Assembly: GCF_004364325.1 (NCBI RefSeq)
Contig: NZ_SOCP01000008.1
Location: forward strand, 248,001-312,000
Direction of reading: 5' to 3'
From: Actinophytocola oryzae
GTDB taxonomy: Bacteria > Actinomycetota > Actinomycetes > Mycobacteriales > Pseudonocardiaceae
Length of the DNA stretch: 64,000 nucleotides
Part shown: positions 8,726 to 16,254 of the stretch, piece after piece
Layout of the letters: every line of letters begins with the position of its first letter
How positions within the stretch are numbered: the stretch's first letter is position 1
Notes under the pieces: model-generated
The model's input: the letters and a program-made list of their open reading frames with translations, nothing else
Database searches by the model: none
Told to the model about the DNA's origin: nothing
Translations under genes and position numbers: made by a program

Positions 8726-9109
8726 TCATCGGGTTGTGGCCGTCGCATCCCGAGAAGCCGCTGGTCGGGACGGACACGGTGCCGAGGGCTGTCCGGAGCC
8801 GTGGTCCGCCTCGGGAGCCACCAGCAGTCCGGCCACTGACGAGATGTCGGTTACGTCCTCGAGGTGGTGTGTCAACTCGAGCAGTTCCGCGCAGATCCCG
8901 GGCGCCAGCACCCTTCCCGCGAAGTCGAGGAACTTCGCGTCCTCCGACATGGGCTGGAGATAGCCGTACTGCGCGTGGACCTTGTAGTGCGTGTCGAGGA
9001 GCTCCCACGTCAGGCCGGCCTCGGCGAGCGCCGCCGCCCGGGTCCCGTTCGCCGCCGCCGTGCCGCCGAAGGTCCGCAGCGAGTTTGATGCGGCGGCCTC
9101 GCCGCTCAA
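8726..9109 (-). CDS. hypothetical protein, possibly a gene remnant
   Basis: 127-residue open frame with a TTG start at 9109 and coding-like third-position GC over its first two thirds (for example AGLTWELLDTHYKVHAQYGY and LELTHHLEDVTDISSVAGLL). I do not recognise the family. The tail after about residue 100 (PSAPCPSRPAASRDATATTR) is low complexity and overlaps a possible longer start of the downstream oxidoreductase, so the natural stop may have been lost. The start site is weak, with GGAG 12 bases upstream. It may be a small cytoplasmic protein, or the surviving central piece of a larger broken gene. Confidence 0.4.
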   Translation of the reverse strand: MSGEAAASNSLRTFGGTAAANGTRAAALAEAGLTWELLDTHYKVHAQYGYLQPMSEDAKFLDFAGRVLAPGICAELLELTHHLEDVTDISSVAGLLVAPEADHGSGQPSAPCPSRPAASRDATATTR

Positions 9110-9266
9110 CCGTCACTGAACTCCGACCAAACATCGGGTCTTTGCTCGTGTTCGCCAATCTGCTACAACATAAGTACCTGCTGGCGCGATGAAGTCATCG
9201 GACGTCTGCGGTGTTCAACCTTCTTGCTCCGAGCGTCAACGTGGTCGAGTCGGGGAGAGCAGATCG

Positions 9267-10796
9267 ATGACGATGAGGTCGTCCATGCGCCGGATCGTGT
9301 CCGCGGTCGGTGCCATTTCGCTGACGGTCCCCCTGATGGTCGTGTCGCCGGCCTCCGTGCCCGCGGCGACCAGCGGGTACGTGGGGGTCACGTTCGGCTT
9401 CGACAGCGGGACCCTGCGGGGCGCGCCGTACGATAACCAGGGCAACAGGATCTACAACGTCCCGATGTTCAGACCGACCGGTGACCTGACGGTCTTCTGG
9501 GACAACTACGTCGAGCAGCTGGTCACGGCGGGCGTCGACTTCGTGGCCGTGAACACCAGGGGATATGTGCCGGGCAGCGCGGCGCCCTCCGGCAGCGGCG
9601 ACCCGCGCATCCTCGGCGGGCTCGTGGCCGCGATCAACCGCCGGGGCGTCGCCGGGCAGCTGAAGATCGCCGCGTTCGACGACACCCCCGCCTCGTTGAC
9701 CGACAAGAAGAACCAGGTCAAGCACCACACCGGCGGCTATGAACCGAAGTTCGACCTCGGTGACGCGACCGGTGCGGGCGAGGGCGGCTACCAGTACTAC
9801 TGGGACTACAACCTGCGTGAGTTCTACCGCCAGGTCCCCGACAGCGTGCGGTTCAAGCTGGACGGTCGGCCACTGGTGTACGAGTGGTCCATCGGCGACT
9901 TCGCGTTCTCCAACCAGGGCAACGGGAACGCCTCCCGGCTGCTCCAGTACGTGCGGTCACACGCCCAGTCGGAGTTCGGCTTCAACCCCTACATCGTCGT
10001 CGACCAGAACTGGCCCCAGGAGGACCCGACCACGGTCGACAACGTCGACGGCGTCGACAACTGGTTCGGCGTGCCGGGCCCCGGCTACACCCAGAACACC
10101 TTCAAGAACAACAAGTACGGCGTCGCGGTGCCCGGCTTCCGGTTCGTGTCGGGCAGCACGAACATGGTGATCGACCCCAGGCACGGGCAGACCTACGCCG
10201 CCAACCTCGCCGCGACCGCCGGCTCCGGCGCGAAGGTCACCCTGATCGAGGGCTTCACCGACTGGCAGGAGAACGCGGCGGTCATGCGCACCGCCGAAGG
10301 CGGCTACGACCAGCGGCTCACCGACTATCCCAACCAGATGCTCAACATCACCCGCCGGTACTCGCGCACGCCGTTCCCGTCGACCCTGCGGATCGAGGCC
10401 GAGTCGGCGGACAGCGTCTTCGACACCACCTCGACCAACACCCTCGGCACCTACCGCGACGGCAGCCTGGACGTCGAGCGCACCCCGGACTCCGGCGGCG
10501 GCTGGGACGTCGGCGCCACCGCCGCGGGGGAGTGGCTGGAGTGGAAGGAGCTGCCGATACAGGGCACCGTCCGGCTGCGGGCCAGGGTGGCCACGCCGAA
10601 CACGGGCGCCACGCTGCGCTTCCTCGTGGACGGCAGGGCCGGACCGACCGTGACCGTGCCCAACACCGGCAACTGGCAGACCTACCAGACGGTCGACGCG
10701 GGCTCGTTCACCCTGCCGACCGGCTCCTACCACACCGTGCGCGTCGAGTTCCCCAACGGAAACCTCAACCTCAACTTCTGGACGGCCTCCCCGTAG
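9267..10796 (+). CDS. secreted DUF5010-like glycosidase with C-terminal CBM6/35-type domain
   Basis: 509-residue exported protein. The signal peptide is about residues 1-34 (MRRIVSAVGAISLTVPLMVV then SPASVPAA). The body (~40-370) looks like a TIM-barrel glycosidase-type domain: FWDNYVEQLVTAGVDFVAVN, LDGRPLVYEWSIGDF, NPYIVVDQNW and VTLIEGFTDWQENAAV. This pattern recalls DUF5010. The last ~135 residues (LRIEAESADSVFDTTSTNTL then GGWDVGATAAGEWLEW) match a carbohydrate-binding CBM6/35-like beta-sandwich. The substrate is unknown; it is likely to act outside the cell on a polysaccharide. The ATG at 9267 was chosen over 9189 for its GGGAG 10 bases upstream and for the signal peptide. It is followed by a hairpin-repeat cluster. 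Confidence 0.65.
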   Translation: MTMRSSMRRIVSAVGAISLTVPLMVVSPASVPAATSGYVGVTFGFDSGTLRGAPYDNQGNRIYNVPMFRPTGDLTVFWDNYVEQLVTAGVDFVAVNTRGYVPGSAAPSGSGDPRILGGLVAAINRRGVAGQLKIAAFDDTPASLTDKKNQVKHHTGGYEPKFDLGDATGAGEGGYQYYWDYNLREFYRQVPDSVRFKLDGRPLVYEWSIGDFAFSNQGNGNASRLLQYVRSHAQSEFGFNPYIVVDQNWPQEDPTTVDNVDGVDNWFGVPGPGYTQNTFKNNKYGVAVPGFRFVSGSTNMVIDPRHGQTYAANLAATAGSGAKVTLIEGFTDWQENAAVMRTAEGGYDQRLTDYPNQMLNITRRYSRTPFPSTLRIEAESADSVFDTTSTNTLGTYRDGSLDVERTPDSGGGWDVGATAAGEWLEWKELPIQGTVRLRARVATPNTGATLRFLVDGRAGPTVTVPNTGNWQTYQTVDAGSFTLPTGSYHTVRVEFPNGNLNLNFWTASP

Positions 10797-10810
10797 GGAC
10801 ACGCCGCCGC

Positions 10811-10930
10811 ACTGAAGGACGCCTTCGTAACGCTGGGCGTACTGAAGGACGCCTTCGTAACGCTGGGCGTACTGAAGGCGTCCTTCGTAACGCTGGGCGT
10901 ACTGATGGACGCCTTCCTTACGTCGGGCAC
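10811..10930. repeat. four tandem 30-bp units, each with a GAAGG-ACG-CCTTC hairpin core
   Basis: Head-to-tail 30-bp units at 10811, 10841, 10871 and 10901. Units 1 and 2 are identical. Unit 3 carries the core as GAAGG-CGT-CCTTC, the exact reverse complement of the core in units 1 and 2, while its flanks stay in the same orientation. Unit 4 is diverged (GATGG at the core). Each core is a 5-bp stem with a 3-base loop. The array lies between the convergent glycosidase and VanX-like genes, so it may act as a terminator cluster. The same motif recurs within a 41-bp palindrome at 41279-41319. Confidence 0.85.
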
Positions 10931-10937
10931 GCGGGAG

Positions 10938-11603
10938 TCAGAGGTGCGCCAGGTCAAGTGTGGCCGGGCCGTAGCGGGCGTGCTGCGGCCCGGTGTTGAA
11001 CGCCCAGTACCGGTCCCCGTAGGACCAGTGCCACCACTCGCTCGGGTAGTTCACGAAGCCGCTGGCGGTCATCGCCTCGATCAGCGTGGTCCGGTTGGCG
11101 CGGGCCTCCGCGTCGATCAGCGGGGACGCCGTGAAGCACGCGGTGTCGTACTCGGGCGGGGTCTCGTTCACCTCGGTACCCATGGGCAGCTCGTCGCCGT
11201 CGACCGTGCACAGCGTGAGGTCGACGGCGCCGCCCGCGACGTGCGGTGCCACCTCGGGCGGTGACACGTAGGTGGCGGACTCGGTGCGCACCCGCTCGGC
11301 GGACCAGTCCGGGTTGGCCAGCGCGACCCGCGACATGCTGCTCACGAAGTACCGCTTCTGCACGTCCTGCGGCCGGAACCCCTCGACGACCAGCAGGCGC
11401 AGACCGCGGGGGAGCTGGCTCTGCGCGGCGACGAGCCGGTCGGCGACCGACAGCCGCACGTGTGCGTAGGCGCCCAGCTCGTCGGCGAGCCTGGTGTCGA
11501 TCCGGATCACGCCCGTGTCCCGCAGGTCCACCAGAGGCTCGCCACACTCCTGGACGGGCAGGTCGACGACGCGGGGGTCGGACAGCAACACGAACGGCGG
11601 CAT
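10938..11603 (-). CDS. vanX-like: D-alanyl-D-alanine dipeptidase, VanX/DdpX type (M15D)
   Basis: 221-residue cytoplasmic zinc peptidase expected to split D-Ala-D-Ala. It has the complete VanX residue set: Arg77 in VEGFRPQ, His121 and Asp128 in HVAGGAVDL, then Glu189 and His192 in SEWWHWSYGD. Together these give the zinc ligands, general base and substrate-positioning arginine. There is no signal peptide. The ATG at 11603 follows AAGGA with 8-base spacing and gives the usual ~200-residue family length. It is 88 bp downstream of the SARP/NB-ARC regulator on the same strand, which suggests shared control. VanH and VanA are not nearby, so a wall-recycling or D-Ala-D-Ala turnover role is more likely than classical glycopeptide resistance. 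A degenerate paralogue is at 54485-54922. Confidence 0.9.
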   Translation of the reverse strand: MPPFVLLSDPRVVDLPVQECGEPLVDLRDTGVIRIDTRLADELGAYAHVRLSVADRLVAAQSQLPRGLRLLVVEGFRPQDVQKRYFVSSMSRVALANPDWSAERVRTESATYVSPPEVAPHVAGGAVDLTLCTVDGDELPMGTEVNETPPEYDTACFTASPLIDAEARANRTTLIEAMTASGFVNYPSEWWHWSYGDRYWAFNTGPQHARYGPATLDLAHL

Positions 11604-11691
11604 GGGTCTCGTCCTTCGATTTTCGGGGCAGTCCGCGCCCACCTTCCACGACCGACCTTCAGGAGCGCTGTAGACGTGGTTACAGCGACGG

Positions 11692-14600
11692 TCAGGAAGC
11701 GCTGGACAGCTCGGTGTACTCGCGGGCGCCGTAGGTGCGGAACGTCTCCATGGCCGACATCGACATCCGCCGCGCGGTCGGCGCGTCCCCGAGCGCGTCG
11801 TGCACCGACGCGAGGGTGTGCATGGTCCGTGCCCTGAACAGCTCGGTGTGCAGGTCGGTCCACCGGCGCAGCGAGTCCTCCAGGCAGTCCTTCGCCTGGT
11901 AGAGCCGTCCGTCGGCGAGGTGGATCTCGCCGACGACGCGCAGGGTGCACGCGTGGCCGAACGCGTCGGCGAGCGTGCGGCAGACCTCCAGGGCGTGCTC
12001 CGCGAGCCGCAGCGCGGTCACCGAGTCCCCGAGCCGCAGCAGCGCCTTGGCCAGCGCGCGTTCCGAGTAGGCGACCAGGATCCGGTCCTCAGTCTGCTCG
12101 AAGATCGAGAGTGCCGCACGGGCGAGTTCCTCGGCCTGCGCCCACTCGCCCCTGGCCCGGTGGTACAGCGACAGGCTGCGCGTCGTCAGCCCCTCACCGC
12201 GCCGGGAGCCCGCCGCGACGAACAGCGAGCGTGCCTCGGTGAGCGCGGTGTACGTGCCCGGGTAGTCGCCCATCTCCAGTCGCACCGTGCCGGTCAGGCG
12301 CTGGACGTGGCCCATTCCCCCGGACTCCGCGAGGGCCGCCCACATCCGGCCGGCCCGGTCCAGGAAGTGCAGTGCCTCCGGCAGATAGCCCTGCTCACGG
12401 CAGGCGGCGCCGAGCGCGGCGAGCGTGGTGGCCTCGCCCCGGAGGTCACCGGCACCGCGGAACACCGACTGCGCCTGGCTGAGGTAGGCACGCGACTTCG
12501 GGAAGTCGTCACGTTCGTAGTACAGCTGGCCCAGCCCGGCGAGCAGGGCGGCCTCGCCGAGGGCGTTGTCGTTGCGGCGGGCGGCGGACAGCGCCGCGTC
12601 GTGGGTGCGCTGCCATGACCCGAACGGGTCGTCGAGGACCCGGTGGTGACCGCCGAACGCGGTGCCGGACAGCGCGGTGGCCAGTTCGACCGCGATGGCG
12701 TCCAGGTCCAGGGTCGCGGCCAGCTCGACGGCGGTGGTCAGCGCCTCCTCCTCGGCGCGGAACCATTCGTAGGGCGACGCCACGACGCGTCCCGCGATCT
12801 CGTGGTCGACGGAACGGCCGAGCCGGAAGGTCGGCTGGATCGACGGTTGGACCAGCGGCACGGACTCGTTGATCCGCTCGACCAGCCAGATCCACCCGCC
12901 GAGCACGCGTTCGACGGTGGCGGCCCGTTCCTTGGGCAGCTCTTCCTCGACGGCACGTTCCAGCGCGAAGAGCCGAACGAGGTCGTGCAGCTGGTAGCGC
13001 ATGAGACCGAGGGAGTCCACGCCGTCGATCTCGAGGAGCGACACGTCGACCAGGTCCTCGAGCACACGTTCGGCGTCGTCGACATCGATCTCCAGCGCCG
13101 AGGCGGCGACCCACGCCGGGAAGTGCGGCAGGCCGAGCAGCCCCAGCCTGCGCAACGCGGTCCGCGCGGGCTCCGGCAGCAACGCGTAGCTGAGCTCGAT
13201 GCTGGCCCGGACCTGCTGGTCGCCGACCGCCAGCTCGTCGAGCCGGTGCTGCTCGCGTGCCAGCCTGCTCGCCAGGCGGGACAGCGACCACTGCCTGCGG
13301 GAGACGAGCCGGGCACCCGCGATGCGGATGGCGAGCGGCAGCCGCCCGCACAACCGGGTGATCTCGGCGGCCGCCGCAGGCTCGGTCGCCGACCGGTCGG
13401 CCCCGACGATGCGGGTGAACAGGTCGACGGCGACGTCGGCGGGCAGCACCCCCAGCTCGACGAACGTCGCGGCGGCCAGCGCGGACAGCCGGTTGCGTGA
13501 GGTGATGAGCACCGCGCAGCCAGGAGTTCCCGGCAGCAGCGGTCGCACCTGCGCCTCGTTGGCCGCGTCGTCGAGCACGACGAGCGTGCGGGTGCCCGCG
13601 AGCAGCGTCCGGTACCTCGCGACGCGCTCGTCGAGGGAGCCGGGCACGGTCGTCGTCGGGTCGAAGTCACGCAGGACGCGGCCGAGCACCTCCTCCGCGG
13701 TCACCGGGCTCGCCGTGGAACCGTGCAGCTCCAGGTGGTACTGACCGTCGGGGAAGTGTCCGGCGATCTCGTGCGCCACCCGGTGCGCCAGCGTGGACTT
13801 GCCGACGCCGCCCGCGCCGGAGACGACGCCGACCGGCATCGTCGTCTGTCGTACCAGGGCCGTGCGCAGCTCGTCGATCTCCGGCTCCCGGCCGGTGAAG
13901 TCGGGTGGCGGCGACGGTAGCTGTCTCGGCGTGCGCGAGGCGACGGCGGGTAGAAGTGCCGTGTCACAGCGCAGGATCGACTCGTGCACCTGGCGCAGTT
14001 CCGGGCCCGGGTCGATGCCCAGCTCGTCGGCAAGCGCTTGCCTTCCCTGTTCGTAGACCTCCAGCGCGTCGGTCTGGCGGCCCGCCCGGTACAGCGCGAC
14101 CATGAGGGCGCCACGCAGCCGTTCCCGCGTGGGGTGCAGGGTGACCAGTTCGGTCAGCTCCGCGAGCAGCTGCGGTCCCTGTCCTGCCGCCAGGTCCGCG
14201 TCGACGCGTTCCTCGGTCACGGTCAGCCGCAGCTCGTCCAGCCGGGCGGCCTCGGCGCGGAGGAACGCCTCACCGATACCGCCGAGTGCGGGCCCGCGCC
14301 ACAACGCGAGCCCTGTTCGCAAAATTTCCCTTGCCTCGGCGTGGTTTCCGTCCTGCGCGGACTGCCGTCCCCGCGCCACGTGCCGCTCGAAGACCCGCAC
14401 GTCCAGAGTGTCCTCGGGGATCTCGGCGCGGTAGCCCTGCCGGTCGGAGGTGATGATCGGCGGCAGGCCCGCGTCGACGAGCATCCGGCGCAGCGTCGCG
14501 ACATAGGTCTGTAGCACGGCTCGCGCGGTGTTGGGCGGGTTCTCGCCCCACACCACGGACATCAGCCGGTCGGCGTGCACCGTCCGGCCGTGCTCGAGCA

Positions 14601-14697
14601 GCAGCGCGGCGAGCAGCGCACGCGGCTTGACCCCGGGGAGGGCGACGGGCCCGGAAGGGCTGTCCACTTCCACCGGCCCGAGAAGGCGAAACTTCAC
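11692..14697 (-). CDS. AfsR/SARP-type regulator with NB-ARC ATPase and TPR sensor region
   Basis: 1001-residue multidomain regulator. The order is OmpR-like DNA-binding domain (~1-95, FRLLGPVEVDSPSGPVALPG, PRALLAALLLE, YVATLRRML), BTAD (~96-245, ALWRGPALGGIGEAFLRAEA), and an NB-ARC ATPase with Walker A GAGGVGKST (~292-300). After these come an Asp-rich Walker B, LVVLDDAAN, and LPLAIRIAGARLVSRRQ, then C-terminal TPR helices (~690-1000, ALLAGLGQLYYERDD and similar). Such STAND regulators usually activate transcription after ligand- or ATP-driven release. The start is GTG with GAGGGG 5 bases upstream. A 13-bp palindrome (14705-14717) overlaps that ribosome site. Its paralogue at 54988-58023 has the same layout and similar neighbours. 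Confidence 0.92.
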   Translation of the reverse strand: MKFRLLGPVEVDSPSGPVALPGVKPRALLAALLLEHGRTVHADRLMSVVWGENPPNTARAVLQTYVATLRRMLVDAGLPPIITSDRQGYRAEIPEDTLDVRVFERHVARGRQSAQDGNHAEAREILRTGLALWRGPALGGIGEAFLRAEAARLDELRLTVTEERVDADLAAGQGPQLLAELTELVTLHPTRERLRGALMVALYRAGRQTDALEVYEQGRQALADELGIDPGPELRQVHESILRCDTALLPAVASRTPRQLPSPPPDFTGREPEIDELRTALVRQTTMPVGVVSGAGGVGKSTLAHRVAHEIAGHFPDGQYHLELHGSTASPVTAEEVLGRVLRDFDPTTTVPGSLDERVARYRTLLAGTRTLVVLDDAANEAQVRPLLPGTPGCAVLITSRNRLSALAAATFVELGVLPADVAVDLFTRIVGADRSATEPAAAAEITRLCGRLPLAIRIAGARLVSRRQWSLSRLASRLAREQHRLDELAVGDQQVRASIELSYALLPEPARTALRRLGLLGLPHFPAWVAASALEIDVDDAERVLEDLVDVSLLEIDGVDSLGLMRYQLHDLVRLFALERAVEEELPKERAATVERVLGGWIWLVERINESVPLVQPSIQPTFRLGRSVDHEIAGRVVASPYEWFRAEEEALTTAVELAATLDLDAIAVELATALSGTAFGGHHRVLDDPFGSWQRTHDAALSAARRNDNALGEAALLAGLGQLYYERDDFPKSRAYLSQAQSVFRGAGDLRGEATTLAALGAACREQGYLPEALHFLDRAGRMWAALAESGGMGHVQRLTGTVRLEMGDYPGTYTALTEARSLFVAAGSRRGEGLTTRSLSLYHRARGEWAQAEELARAALSIFEQTEDRILVAYSERALAKALLRLGDSVTALRLAEHALEVCRTLADAFGHACTLRVVGEIHLADGRLYQAKDCLEDSLRRWTDLHTELFRARTMHTLASVHDALGDAPTARRMSMSAMETFRTYGAREYTELSSAS

Positions 14698-14704
14698 CTG
14701 TCCC

Positions 14705-14717
14705 CCTCACAGTGAGG
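14705..14717. promoter_or_regulatory. palindrome over the ribosome site of the SARP regulator
   Basis: CCTCAC-A-GTGAGG, a perfect 6-bp inverted repeat with a 1-base centre, lying 7-20 bases upstream of the GTG start at 14697 and including part of the GAGGGG ribosome site. It could be an operator for autoregulation or a small hairpin that hides the ribosome site. The 144-bp divergent gap also holds CTGTAG...CTACAG (14757-14786). Confidence 0.45.
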
Positions 14718-14840
14718 TAAGCGGCACCGTGAAGGGTAGCCGACCACACCGTCGCGCTGTAGTCCTCGTTGAACCGTTCCTACAGCCGCCTCCCGGAGTC
14801 TTCGTGCTGTCAAAGCACATCGGGTCCAGGGAAGGTCGTC

Positions 14841-16187
14841 ATGAAGAGAACCGGTCCACGACTCCCGCGGCTGCCGGAGCGCCAACTGCTCTCCGCGTTC
14901 GCGATCGTCGTAATGCTTGTCGCCGGCCTGCTCACACTCCAGGCAACGGTCGCGACGCAACCGGAAGCCAGTGCGGAGTCCTCGGTCGGCGGGTCGATCA
15001 CCCGCGCCGAGGTGATCGCCCGCGCGAAGTACTGGTATGACCGGGGAGACACCTGGTACAGCCAGGACCAGTCAGACGCCATCTCGGATGGCGACAGCCA
15101 CAAGTACCGGCCGGACTGCTCGGGTCTGGTCGCGATGGCCTGGCATCTGCCGAAGAAGCCCGACGGGTGGGACCTCAACACCGACGACTTCCTGGCCTAC
15201 TCACAGAAGACCTTCCTCGGCAGCCTGCACGACCTGCTGCCCGGTGACGCCATGGTCAAGGACGGGCACATCGAGCTGTTCGAGAAGTGGGTCGACGCGG
15301 GCGACCACACCAAGGGCTCCTGGGTCTACTCCGAGAACACCTTCGGCCAGAAGACCAACCACAACATCGACTCGTGGTCGGAGATGAACATCTACCGGCC
15401 GATCCGCTACAACAAGATCGCCGAGAAGGGCTCCGGCTCGGCGGGCGCGGACTTCGACACCGACGGCGACGGCGACATCTTCTCGTCGGCCACCGGGACG
15501 CTGACCATCTGGAACGGTCGGGGTGCCAACAACTTCACGGCGGCCGACGCCGTCGGTCCAGGCTGGAGCGCGTTCAGCCGCCCGGTCGCGGGCGACTTCG
15601 ACGACGACGGCATCTCCGACCTCGCGGCGGTCGAGGGCGGCAGCACCCTCACCATCTGGAACGGCCGTGGTGGTAACAGGTTCAGCGCGTCGGTCGCGGT
15701 CGGGCCGGGCTGGGGCGACTACGACGAAGGCCTCTTCTCCCTCGGCGACATCAACAACGACGGCCACGCCGACCTCGGTTCCGTGAAGGAGGGCACCGGC
15801 ACCCTGTACGTCTGGAACGGCCGTGGTGACAACAAGTTCGCCGCGGCGGTCGCCGTCGGCAACGGCTGGGGCGCGTACAGCCGCCCCGTCTCCGGCGACT
15901 TCGACGGTGACGGCATCTCCGACCTCGCGGCGGTCGAGGGCGGCAGCACGCTCACCATCTGGAACGGGCGCGGCAGCAACAACTTCGCGGCCGGTGTCGC
16001 GGTCGGCCCCGGCTGGGGCGACTACGACAGCACGCTGATGTCGCTGGGTGACGTGAACGGTGACGGCCACGACGACATCGCCTCCGTGAAGGAAGGCACC
16101 GGCACTCTCTACGTCTGGAACGGCCGGGGTGACAACAAGTTCAACGGTTCCGTCGCCCTCGGCGCAGGCTGGACCCCCTACTTCTGA
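14841..16187 (+). CDS. secreted P60-like (CHAP/NlpC-type) wall hydrolase with FG-GAP repeats
   Basis: 448-residue exported protein. A signal/anchor helix lies at about residues 15-38 (LLSAFAIVVMLVAGLLTLQA). A cysteine-peptidase-like domain (~50-195) shows Cys93 in RPDCSGLVAMAWHL and His143 in DGHIELFEKW, the order expected for NlpC/P60 amidases. From ~205 to the end there are five ~47-residue FG-GAP/VCBS-type repeats (DFDDDGISDLAAVEGGSTL, TIWNGRGGN). The Asp-rich loops are likely Ca2+ sites, and the repeats probably form a beta-propeller for wall or sugar binding. It is divergent from the SARP regulator and has the same length as its paralogue at 53039-54385. The repeats are nearly identical in DNA to those of the next gene. 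Confidence 0.78.
   Translation: MKRTGPRLPRLPERQLLSAFAIVVMLVAGLLTLQATVATQPEASAESSVGGSITRAEVIARAKYWYDRGDTWYSQDQSDAISDGDSHKYRPDCSGLVAMAWHLPKKPDGWDLNTDDFLAYSQKTFLGSLHDLLPGDAMVKDGHIELFEKWVDAGDHTKGSWVYSENTFGQKTNHNIDSWSEMNIYRPIRYNKIAEKGSGSAGADFDTDGDGDIFSSATGTLTIWNGRGANNFTAADAVGPGWSAFSRPVAGDFDDDGISDLAAVEGGSTLTIWNGRGGNRFSASVAVGPGWGDYDEGLFSLGDINNDGHADLGSVKEGTGTLYVWNGRGDNKFAAAVAVGNGWGAYSRPVSGDFDGDGISDLAAVEGGSTLTIWNGRGSNNFAAGVAVGPGWGDYDSTLMSLGDVNGDGHDDIASVKEGTGTLYVWNGRGDNKFNGSVALGAGWTPYF
15449..16187 (+). repeat. 739-bp FG-GAP block duplicated at 16881-17619
   Basis: The block is colinear with 16881-17619, with the same length and no indels, and ends at the stop codon of each gene. Long runs are identical including silent positions, for example from GTCGGTCCAGGCTGGAGCG through the next ~70 bases. 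The catalytic N-terminal parts of the two genes are unrelated. This points to a recent domain swap or ongoing gene conversion. Confidence 0.85.
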
Positions 16188-16197
16188 GTCCTCTCGC

Positions 16198-16219
16198 CCG
16201 GGGCGCCACCACGCCCCGG
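16198..16219. terminator. hairpin between the two FG-GAP genes
   Basis: CCGGGGCG (16198-16205) pairs with CGCCCCGG (16212-16219) around a 6-base loop, 10 bp after the first FG-GAP gene stop and 35 bp before the second gene. It has no T-run and may be a partial terminator or mRNA-stabilising hairpin. Confidence 0.45.
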
Positions 16220-16254
16220 TCGGATCCCCCCTCCACCACCACGGAGTTCGAACA

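Noticed and set aside
10938..11603. Part of a vancomycin-resistance (vanHAX) cluster
   Set aside because: The VanX-like gene is real, but no VanH dehydrogenase, VanA ligase or VanRS pair is nearby, so a resistance cluster cannot be claimed.
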